Origin: Actinomucor elegans
Lineage: Eukaryota > Mucoromycota > Mucoromycetes > Mucorales > Mucoraceae
Reading direction: 5' to 3'
DNA: 64,000 nt
Assembly (NCBI GenBank): GCA_026027325.1
Contig: JAMSLZ010000014.1
Location: forward strand, 62,001 to 126,000
Positions within the stretch are counted from its first letter, which is position 1. Every line of letters begins with the position of its first letter. The position numbers and the translations under genes were made by a program. Shown piece by piece: positions 1-9,598 of the stretch. Below the pieces are notes generated by a model. The model did not search any database, was not told where the DNA came from, and saw only the letters and a list, made by a program, of their open reading frames with translations.

Positions 1-1
1 A

Positions 2-1255
2 GGTCAATCACAAAACGAATGGTCTGAGACTTTAACCATCATTGGTAGGCCGACGCAATGGTGTATCACTCGACTACGGCGCCTCATCCATGTATGCATT
101 GAAACTCAAGATACATTGGACATTGTAAAACGAGTGTCGAATAGGATGGATAGAAAGCAAGATATAGATGTAATGCATGCCTTGAAAAATAACATCCTCA
201 TCGCGTCTAACCATTACACTTAGGACTATCAGTTAACTAGACTAACAGACGCTTGTCTGGGCCTCATACACAACAAGGACGCTCATCCTCTGATAGAAAA
301 ACTTGTTGGGTATACGTTAAGTAGTTTGGAAAGCGACCCAATGCATTTTGATCCAGCAGCCAAGCTATTGTCAGATCAGTTTGTATATCAGCTACTAGTC
401 CATCAAGATGATTCTCAATCTAGTCTGCGGAAACTCTATTTTCGATGGCCGGATAACCTCAAAATAAAGCAAGTCATCATGTATACTGTGATACCTCCTA
501 GGAGCTAACTCTATTTAAACTAGGCTATTAGAACAATATAATGATATCCTGGAGATAGAAATCTTGGGTCTTATAGATAAATATACCAAAAAACAAGGCA
601 TTTATACACCTTTAGATACCCTTTATAACGAATTAGCGCAAAATTCCTTGATGCAGCTAATTCAAAAATCTAGCTTCCTTTGCGAGGTATGCGCTGAACG
701 TATGTCTGCCTACGTTATTGAATTCCAAGACTGGAAAATAGTGCGCTTGGCTCAATGCGTGTTTGGACTCTTGAATAAAAGAATTACAGCGCACGATCAG
801 CTGTCAAGCTTCATGTATAATACACCTACAAACAAGTTTGAATCACAAAAAAATATGGCTTGGTGTGTATCACTTGCTTCTATAAAATTACTATTGTCTA
901 GTATCAACACCTTAGTGCAATGGTGCTACCATAGTTCTGAAGTTTGGGATTCAAAGGTAAAAACAGTAACAAAAAAAAACAAGTAAATTAAATAATAACA
1001 TATCAATCAATCTAGATGGAACGCCATTTAGTCTATGTCAACTGGGTTGTCTATCCAACAGTAGAACTTGGTAATTCTCAATCACTGGCTGATTTTCGTA
1101 GTTGGATACAATGCAGCCAAAGGAATGATCTACTGTACAGTTGTTTGCCTACATTACAGCATACGCTGTTGAATAGCAATGCACTCGTGATAGCAGGCTT
1201 TGTCATTTCAAGCATGGTAGTAAAGAAGATGGATCAAATTCGATCACTGGTATAA
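2..1255 (+). CDS. Unidentified helical protein, C-terminal part (5' truncated by window edge)
   Basis: I do not recognise this protein. Four exons join in one frame: 2-169, 224-480, 524-956 and 1016-1255, ending at TAA. The apparent in-frame stop near 216 lies inside a good 54-nt intron (GTAATG donor, CTAAC branch, TTAG acceptor), so the gene is not broken. The visible part is about 365 residues, rich in Leu, Ser and Gln with amphipathic helices, which suggests an alpha-solenoid or scaffold protein. I see no catalytic motif, zinc-binding pattern or clear transmembrane segment. The start lies upstream of the window. That it is a real gene is supported by four exons kept open across three phase-consistent introns; its function is unknown. 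Confidence 0.6.
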
Positions 1256-2699
1256 ATCTCATTCATTCGCGTGCTACATACAACTAACTGTGGAAAGATG
1301 ATTAGGTTGAATCAATTTATGCAAACCAAGATGGCGAAAAGCAAGTATAAAAGTAATAGTAATAACGATGGGACGACTGACTAGCTTCTATAGTAATTCC
1401 CTTTTTTTGTATATTCTACTGGACTGTCTACATCTTACTGATCCAACTGCATCAACATCCAAAGTAATATCCTTTGTACATGAACTGATGAACCATCTTT
1501 AAGAATTTACCCGCATAGATCTTTGTATCACTTCATTTGAATAGTACTACATTACACTTGTGAATAAAGAAAATTATTTATTATCACAGTCAATTTGGTT
1601 TAGAACTGTAATACTACATCTGAGATGCGTTTACAAATCAATGACAGCCTCTTTTAAATGTATCCTGAGCATGCTTAACTTGATGGCAAAAAAAAAGATA
1701 CTCCGTTCAAAATGAATGCTTAATTTTTTTTTATATAGAATCTCTACTATTATGCTTCCAAAAAGGAAATAAACAAAAAAATATATAAACATATATGAAC
1801 CACATGCGCTTTTAAGAGATTCATTTTTTAGATACGCCTAGTAATTTATGCGTAGATATGAATGGAATTTGCTTATAAATGCTTAAAGCATACATTGTGG
1901 CTGGAAGAAGAGTTATCATCAGTTATCTACTTTATTCACACATATCATTTCACATCATCAAAGTAATACATGTGTCACTGTCTCACACAAATATTCCAAT
2001 TATTATAAATCATCATTAGACCCTCCCTTGTGATTATGATTGGTAGAATACGAGGAATAACTGTAGAATTTTTTAAGCATTCTAATGGAACTTTCTTGTA
2101 TTACACTATATCAAGTGGCTCAAATCTAGACTACCTGTAAATTACGAACCTTTAATCATTGTAACTGTTACTTTTTTTTTTGCAAAATTAAACTTTTATT
2201 AAACGTTTAAAGGCCACGCATTGTGGAGAGGTGGTTCTTGAGTGTATATATATACGTTAACAAGGAGATGAGGGTAGTAGTATATTATAACCAATTATTA
2301 CTGTTGCTGTTGCTGCTTGTTGTTGTTGGTGATCTACCGATATTAATTTCATTGTTCGACAGGATTTGAACTCAAAAGTCGTCATTCATCAATAAAAATC
2401 ATTGGCATCATACAATCCAACATAGAACAACAGCAAGCCATACATCCTATAAACCGCATTCTTTCGACACACATACACGTTTTATCGGTTTTCGGAGACT
2501 GAATGCAGATGAACAGCATGAAATTGACTTGATACGTTTCATCGACAGATGCTTTTCCTGATTTCGATTAAATGTTGTATTTGATGAGCATTTATGGCTC
2601 ACAATGAGCTTATTTATCTATAAAGACTTTTTTTTAAAAAAAATTGAAGCAGAACTATTATATCCTACTCGTGAATAATTAATTGCCAATTATACACAT

Positions 2700-2800
2700 T
2701 TGATATTAGATCGAAATATAGATCTATAGATCTTTTGGCCAATTTCGGTTAAATGTCGCAAAGAAAAGCTCTTATTCAGAACGGATGACCACGTCTTTTA
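2700..2800 (-). repeat. Copy of a dispersed degenerate repeat family
   Basis: Read on the minus strand, this stretch shows the pattern TTCTGAATAAG, then GCGACATTTAACCGAAATTGG, then AGATCTATAGATC. The same order of short blocks (TTCTGA, an ACATTTAA-like core, a GATC-rich end) recurs at about 22740, 22915, 23095, 26555 and 43030. It is non-coding and strongly diverged; a MITE or other short mobile repeat is possible. Confidence 0.4.
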
Positions 2801-2853
2801 AATTTTTAGGCTAAAAGTTAGATAATGAAGTTGCCATTACTTTGCCACATTTG

Positions 2854-2894
<41 letters not shown>
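2854..2894 (+). repeat. Poly(A) tract, about 41 nt
   Basis: Uninterrupted run of A preceded by TTTG. It is one of four A-runs of 35-43 nt in the window, all in the same orientation and all intergenic. No coding sequence is recognisable directly upstream. Confidence 0.9.
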
Positions 2895-2896
<2 letters not shown>

Positions 2897-5519
2897 TGAT
2901 TCACGAGTTCCACATCGGCAACTATAGCATCCTTAGCTTTTTTTTATTTTTTTATTTTTTTATTATTAACTCAAACAAGGACGAAATGAATCTTATAAGT
3001 GTAATATTTGTCGACCTAGATTGCCACACGGCCGTACATTTACCATCATTAATACACAGATTTATTTGGTGCAGTGTAACTTAAGGGTATCAAGACTAAT
3101 AATTATGTCACCGATCCTTTAAAAGTTAAGGACCTTCTCAAAGGTTGATTTCAAAAAAGAATTTCGGTGAGAGTTTCTACATCTTTATCAATTGATAAAG
3201 CATAAGAGAATACATGTTGTTACCGCGGAATAGCTTCTGTAAGAGCATGGGTGACAAAAGGTTCAGGCGTAAACATATTAGCAGTATCACCATATACTTT
3301 TCATTACGTTGTTCTAATCGTATGCTCTTACACTGCGCTTAGGTTATACCTTTGAGCTAATTTTGATTATGAGAATTGGCAGAAAAAAAACTCTATTGGT
3401 TTCCCCACGGAGAGTAATCCGTTTTTTATGAATAGTTCATCAAGAACATTTATTACACTCTCAAACTCTATCGTCTCTTTTTCTTCTCCTTCACTATTTC
3501 TCTATTCATTATAATCATAGAAGATAAAGCTACTATTGAACGTTGATTAGAAACATATCGAAAGCAAGTTTTTCTCTTTCTTATTTTTCTATAACTCACT
3601 TCCCTCTTTCTTATCTTGGATTTCTTTTGTTTCTCTTTCTCTGAATCATACACACATTGAGATCATTCACTTCATCAAAGACCATATTACTCAGCTACAA
3701 TTAAAGAGTAACATGTTTACTGATTATGGTTTCAAGAAATTCTGAAAACTATCAGAAGATTCAATGTAAGCAACAAATATTAAAATATAATTGTAGAACA
3801 TGACTAATTTTTTGCTATTCCCGTAGAAATTATAAAAGCTATACTATTCATATTATTCTCTTTCTTCTTCTTTCTTTCTTTTTTTTTTTTTTTTTTTTTT
3901 TTGCTTACTATTGTTATAATCAACTATCGCAATATCATTATGTATGCAAATTTGTAATATCATACATCAATCACTTATACAAACAAACACATTTTGATTT
4001 TCGACTATTGACAATAAACATCTTTACAGGTGCATACAACCCCAACAGGTAAGCTCTTCAAAAGTCAAAAAAACTGCATGATCAATTAATGAAGAGAATC
4101 AGGAACAGTATTATCCTACTGAGGAGGTTATAGAGCATTCACACAAAGCAGTTAAAACTGTAGTAATTTCCTCAGAAAATAATGTATGTGCGAGAAGGTT
4201 CGCTTTGATACAATTTATAGGCATATTTAAGAATTTTCTATTGGAAAAAAAATAGTTTCAATGGCCCAAGTAGAAGTTAATTTCTGGTAGAGATGATGCA
4301 GTCATTTCCCTGCTAAACATAAATATGAACTAAATATATAATTCGAACATCAAAATAATCATTGAACAAGGTGAACCTATATGGATTATTATATAATCAA
4401 TGCTATATTTGAGGAGTATCAGTTAATGGGCCTTTAGATCATTCGATCTACTTTACATAAAACTCATATAATTAACTATCAATAGCTAATGTATAATATA
4501 TTCATGGATCAAGTAATGTTCCTGATTATTGCAGTCGTTCGTTATTAACATGTATTAGTTATGTGACATTAAGCTACAACCTTTTGAGAGATCTTCTGAT
4601 GATAAAAACTGCCAATATCCTCAAGCTACACTTTTGAATATCCACTTTGAAATGTCAAGAAAAGTTTAGCGATTTATAATTACATTTAAAAAAAAGTCTC
4701 AAGAACAGTCTTTATTGCAAAAAATTTCTTAAATTAACAAAGATACTAAGTAAATTTGCACCATCTGATGTGCACAACTCTGTTAAAATAATAGTCAGAA
4801 TTTTTCTTTTGAAATCTAGTCCTGCATAATTACGTATGGGATGCTTTGGACATCAAACCTTCATGGTTAAACCTTCTAGAAACTGCATAAAGCCTCATAT
4901 ATTTACAATGATAAACATTTTAAGTTTATTATAGCAGTTTTTTTTAAGACGATTAGTATTTAGTGTGCGCTATCAAGGGATTTTTGTTCATTTGGCAATT
5001 TTCTGGCATGCTGAGAGCAAGTTTATGACAAACGTTGATGTCCAATTTTTTCTCCCACCATTTGTGGATAATTGCGTCCAGCTCTTTGGGAAGGTCAATC
5101 TAATGCCTGAGCTTTGCAGAAGCCAGAAGTTAAAACCCTTAATCCATACCTTACTCTTCTATCAGCAAACATATGAGCCTGTGTGATAGGAAACTTCATC
5201 TTCTTGGAATATGAAGTCCTGACCATATTCTCGAGTGAGTTTATGGAGTCCAGAAAGAAAGTGATTATCGCTCAAACATTGGATATACTTGTCTTGGTCG
5301 ACATTCTCGTAAAGAGAAATGCTCTTTAAAAAAAGTTAAAAAATTATGCAAAAGTGAAAAATGATTTATTTAAAACTTTTCGAGTAAATTTCAACAATTC
5401 AGGTTATTAATTTGACGAATTTGTATATATTCGCTTTAACTAGTACATGTAGCAGAATTATACTTGATCCAATTTTCACATGTTTGTCTATTATATACTG
5501 TGTCATCCACTATGGGAAA

Positions 5520-5750
5520 AATTCGAGTGAATTTCGAGTGAATTTCAAGTTAACTCGGCTTGCAGGAGAATCGTTGCCGTTTCGAGTGAATTCAAGTTAA
5601 CTTGCAATTCACCTGCAATTCACTTGAAAATCAGGTTAACCCGAAATTCACCTTAAATTAACTCGGAAAGCAAGTTAACTCGCAATTCACTTGCAATTCA
5701 CTCGAAAAACATGTTAACTTGCAATTCACTCGAAAAGCATGTTAACCTTC
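5520..5750. repeat. Subterminal repeat cluster of the CACTA-like element
   Basis: About 230 bp contain repeated short blocks: GAGTGAATTTC or its complement GAAATTCAC, GCAATTCACTYGAAAA, and GTTAAC flanked by AAG/CTT or CT. GTTAAC occurs at about six places (near 5549, 5597, 5635, 5674, 5713 and 5741). The unit GCAATTCACT-CGAAAA-CATGTTAAC recurs with a spacing near 28 bp at the right side. Both orientations occur, as is common for transposase-binding arrays just inside the ends of CACTA elements. Confidence 0.7.
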
Positions 5751-5905
5751 TTATGACTTCAACCACTTATATTTCAACCTTTTTTGCATGTATTAACCAT
5801 GTATAGATAATGAAACAACATATGTGTAATGATGACTCTTTATTCAATAAGGTAAACGATACAAAATAGGTTTATGATATTAAGCTAATTATATTTACTG
5901 ATATA

Positions 5906-6579
5906 TTACTGCAGCCCTTGATTTCTTGCATTTCTTAACTGCACACCTTCCGCTTGAAGCCTACAAATGGGTGTTTATTTTTCTCTCCTTTTGATTCAAT
6001 ATGCAATAGTTATAGAATGTACACTTACACTTTCTTTCTGTTATATTTGCTTCTGTTAGTCCATTTTTCTTGCACAAGAAATTCGCAAGGCCAAAATCTT
6101 ACACACTTGTTGATGATAGCAAGCCGTTCATCTGATGCTATCGACTGTTGTAGTGCCGACTGTATCATGGAGAGCTTATTAAGAGAAGAAAGCTGCCTCC
6201 AGCTTTTACATGCAGCTCCTGGGTTCTGCTGCGCAAAAGTTAGTACTGAAGAGAAAGCTTCTTGATCAAGTATTCCCATCAGACTGCTGATATCTTCATC
6301 ATTAGGCACTGGCTCCTTTAGGTGTTCTTTTAAAAAGCATTGGATATAGACTTTAGAGTTTACTCTCCTTCGCTTCTTTGGCACTGGGATGCTTTTTGAG
6401 CTTCCTATGTTTAAAGAGGGTTGAAGCTTTTCATCGAAATAGTTCATGAGGTCTTGTTTAAAATATTCCATCCAAGGTGGAGGTAGATTTATTTGACTGT
6501 TCAGGTCTCTGTCGTTTTCTCTGCTGCTGGATCGGTTGGATTGGCTGGTCTGTCTAACTTGTCTTCTGTTAGCTGGCAT
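5906..6579 (-). CDS. Putative accessory (TnpA-like) protein of the CACTA element
   Basis: Two exons, 6579-6029 and 5960-5906, join through a GTAAGT donor and a TTTGTAG acceptor to give a 201-residue protein. It has a basic N-terminus rich in Arg, Ser and Gln, a nuclear-localisation-like PKKRRRVNSK stretch at about residue 67, and a helical second half. I know no family match. It lies between the subterminal repeats and the transposase and is transcribed divergently from it. By analogy with TnpA of maize En/Spm it may bind the repeats; this is inference from position and basic character, not from homology. It could also be an unrelated host gene. Confidence 0.55.
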
Positions 6580-7192
6580 GATTCTAATGATTTTATAAAA
6601 TTTATGGAAAGAAATGAGTGCAAAAGAAATGCATGTAGTGGAACCATCTTTATATCATAAGCCCTGCAGTTAAAAATGGCTTTAGCTTAATAGGTATAGC
6701 CTGTGTCGGGAGAATCTTACCAGGAAGTGCTAGGTATCATATACAAAAGATCAGAACCTATTAGAGCTAATGTAACGTAATTATGCATAATAAACAAACC
6801 TTGCTCGAATATTGATATCTCGCTTGTGGTGAAACGCACATATGGTACTCTGCATATATATATTAAGGAATGGGTTTCATCTAACCATCCATCTAAAGAG
6901 GGAAGTTTGGATTACCACTGAAAGGACAATTAATGCAGAGTGAACATATATTAAAAAAGACCTTTGATTGTTACCAAGAGACTATTTTCTTTGAAATCTA
7001 AATACAACACATACGTGCTAGATAGGATAGCTAAACTTACTTTAAATCAATAAAACCTCATAAAACGGTTTTAATTCATTTATTCGCTTTTTATTCAATT
7101 TTTACCGCATCTCTAAAACTGTGCATATAATACGTGCAGAGCCCCAACGCTTTTACCTTTATTTTACTCTTTCGCCTATTTCAACAAGAATA

Positions 7193-8835
7193 ATGCCTGG
7201 TGAAAACTGCCCAGTGTGTCAACAGTACTTTACTAAAAAAGAAATAAGAAGGCATATTATCAATTGCAGAATGCGACGTGCTTTCAATATATATAGTCAA
7301 GTAGAGCAGAAACTAACACTATCTCAGCAAGGTCATTTCACCAGCAACCCTTATGTATCAGATGATCTTTCAAACCATGAAACGCAACATCAATCAAGCA
7401 CTGATATTGTAAATAACAATCCTGCTGATATTTTACGAACAAACCACTGTGATTTCAGTAACTCTGTAGATATGAACAGCTTGGATGAATGCGACTCTAT
7501 AGCGAATGAAGAAGAAAATTCAGAAAAAACTAAGGTAATACAAGAAGGTTGGCGAACAATTGGCGCTATAGAAGAAGACGCAATAAAAAAACCACAGTGG
7601 AAGAAATATACTCTAGATTAAGTAAATTCAAAGATACTATTGCCCACCCTATTCAGCTTAAAATTAAGGACGATGGTAAACAGTACATGGATATTTTAAG
7701 TCCTCCAGAGGGGAAAAGTTTAGAACTGAAGTATCTCTTAAAAGAAAACAATGTATCAAAAAGTACGGCCGAAAAAATATTCAACTTCTTCAACGAGTAC
7801 TTAATTGAGATGAATAGTGGTATAGTTCTTATTTCCATCTTGCTGTTTTACTACTACCAGTGTGCTCACTGCTATTCTTATTTTCTTTTATAGAACATCT
7901 AAAATTCATCAGCCCGTATAAATGCGAAAGCATTAATAATAATCATATAATCCAACTTCGAGCTGATAAATATGACATGTGTCCTGAAGGGTGCTACATG
8001 TATTACCCTGGTGACAGCCAAACTGCTTGCCCTAGGTTAAGTTGCAAGAGACATCGTTATGAAGAGACATCGTCCACATCAACTATCATGGAAGCTAAAG
8101 CCAAGCATTACCAACTATCACTTAGTAAGCAGTTGGCCTATTTTGTTCTGTCTGAAAAGAATAGGAAGAAGTTGAAATATAAAGCTACGCGTAGCTCTGT
8201 GTATAGTTCAACCGATGAGCTTGATGGCTGCGAGAGAGATATATTGGATGGATTCGCTTTTAAAAGCAGAAATAGTGACGCCGAAGAAGACTATAACCTC
8301 TCGCTCTCGTTCCATTACGATGGATTCCACCCTTTTGACACAGGTGATAATAGTATGGCAATTATCATGTTTACTATTAATGATATACCACCAGAACAAA
8401 GGTACAAAACAAAATAACTTGGCGCTGAAACTTTAATGGATAAATTAAATGCTCTATTATAGATTTGATCCAGAAAACAGACTGATCGTTGCCGTCATAC
8501 CTGGTCCGAGAAAACTCTATGATATCTTTAGTTTCCTTTATCCTACCATCCAGGAGCTTCTCGTTTTGAAAACAGAAGGCATTATTGTCGAAACAAGAAC
8601 CTCTTCCATCGGTATAAAGGCCCACTTATTAAACATAATTGGTTATATTCCTGGACTATCAGAGCTCTGTTTACATGCTGGCCATAATTCTTACCATGGA
8701 TGCTGCATTTGCAAGATCAAAGGCATTTATTCCAAATCAAAAAGGACTATAGTTTTTCCTGGAACAAATGAAGCACAAGAGCCCATTGAATACCCATTAA
8801 AGACTTCTGAGGATTATCCTCATAATCAAGATTAA
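7193..8835 (+). CDS. Tnp2-type transposase (CACTA superfamily), 3' truncated
   Basis: Exons at about 7193-7547, 7598-7819, 7894-8401 and 8463 onward join in phase. The N-terminus carries a zinc-finger-like CPVC-x12-H-x3-C pattern. The third exon has the Cys-rich segment MCPEGC...CP..SCKRHRYEE seen in fungal Tnp2-like transposases, followed by an IPPEQR motif. The fourth exon has VIPGPRKLYDIFSFLYP, then an AHLLNIIGYIPG stretch and a GH-x4-HGCCIC motif; all are typical of the tnp2 family. No stop or frameshift appears up to about 8820, where the sequence changes to antisense Crypton and the frame ends at TAA 8833-8835. The second donor (GTTGGC at 7548) is the least certain splice site. Without its C-terminal part the protein is probably inactive. 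Confidence 0.7.
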
Positions 8836-9598
8836 GGCAGGGCATCTCGCTGAGCCTTCACCTTCAAGGTTAATAACTTGAAGATTGGGGAGCTCGGCCT
8901 TACGAGCAGATTCACCACGAAGCAAGCAGAAATGAGAAAGTAAGAAAGCTAATGAATTACGAAAATCCGTAGTCTTGCCTTGACCAATATAGTAAGAAAC
9001 AATGTTGGCGATTTGATCCGTGGTTGTGTATCCATCCATGATAGTACCAATACCACGATCTTCATAGTTTATTCGCTTTGTTTTCTCTTCTTCAAGACAG
9101 ACCTTTTCGATTAAAAGAGTAAAAGCAGCTCTGGGATGATCATGGTTATTAATACCAGCGAGCTTTTGCTCTTTCCAGTAGTTAACAAGGGATGCAGCAT
9201 ACTGCTCAACCGTTGAAAGCTTTATCCTCTTTCCAGACGGGTCATCGACAATTTTGTTACTCTTTCTGACGCGAGCAACTCTGCTGCTGACCTAACAATG
9301 AGAAGTGTTGGTCTATAAGTACGGTGAATCCATGGTTTTAACTAGAAAAATATACCTGTTCATACAAAAAGAGATGAGCCTTTTGACCAAAGACAGTATA
9401 ACGTGTCTGGACGGGTTCATGTTCAAATTTGATATCGCACCAACTTTTGAATTCATTGATTTTGGATCCGTAAGCCTTCTTGGTGTTTTTAGGCATAGCA
9501 TCTTGCACTGCTTTATTGGAAACTGCGAATGCTTCGGCCATTTGTAAATCAACAGCAGCAGAGGAGGATGAAGGAGGGAAGTACATAGTAGGATTCAT
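8797..9598 (-). CDS. Crypton-type tyrosine recombinase, N-terminal fragment
   Basis: Two exons, 9598-9356 and 9291-8797, join in phase (GAACAG then GTCAGC). The protein has a SAM-like N-terminal core-binding region (NTKKAYGSKINEFKSWC, then SSRVARVRKSN), a PRAAFTLLIEKV stretch, and an RNSLAFLLSHFCLLRGESAR segment that fits the first catalytic Arg of Crypton/Gcr1-like recombinases. The sequence then reaches CPALILIMR and leaves the family. The remaining catalytic residues (HxxR and Tyr) are absent, so this is a 5' fragment. It faces the truncated Tnp2 gene tail to tail. Family assignment rests on motif memory only; some other tyrosine-recombinase element is the alternative. Confidence 0.6.

Larger units (their letters stand above)
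1256..5507. other. Gene-poor AT-rich DNA
   Basis: No supportable gene was found in these 4.2 kb. The stretch holds a 41-nt poly(A) run at 2854-2894, a poly(T) run near 3880-3902, and a degenerate copy of a dispersed repeat around 2700-2800 on the minus strand. Short open frames here are low-complexity or have no protein-like composition. Confidence 0.6.
5508..8825 (+). mobile_element. CACTA (En/Spm-like) DNA transposon, right end missing
   Basis: The element appears to begin with CACTATGGGAAAAATTCGAG at 5508, the terminal pentanucleotide typical of CACTA transposons. It is followed immediately by a cluster of short subterminal repeats, then a divergent two-exon ORF on the minus strand (5906-6579), then a four-exon Tnp2-type transposase on the plus strand (7193 to about 8820). 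This order matches known CACTA architecture, in which subterminal motifs bind an accessory protein and a Tnp2/TnpD protein is the transposase. The right part is gone: the transposase frame stops at about 8820, where an oppositely oriented Crypton-type recombinase fragment begins. No right terminal repeat was found, so the target duplication cannot be checked. Confidence 0.65.

Noticed and set aside
170..223. In-frame stop suggesting the left-edge gene is a pseudogene
   Set aside because: The stop lies in a normal intron (GTAATG donor, CTAAC branch, TTAG acceptor), and removing it restores the frame.
2340..2410. tRNA-like TTCAAATCC stretch on the minus strand
   Set aside because: The T-stem does not pair and no D-arm or anticodon arm could be placed.
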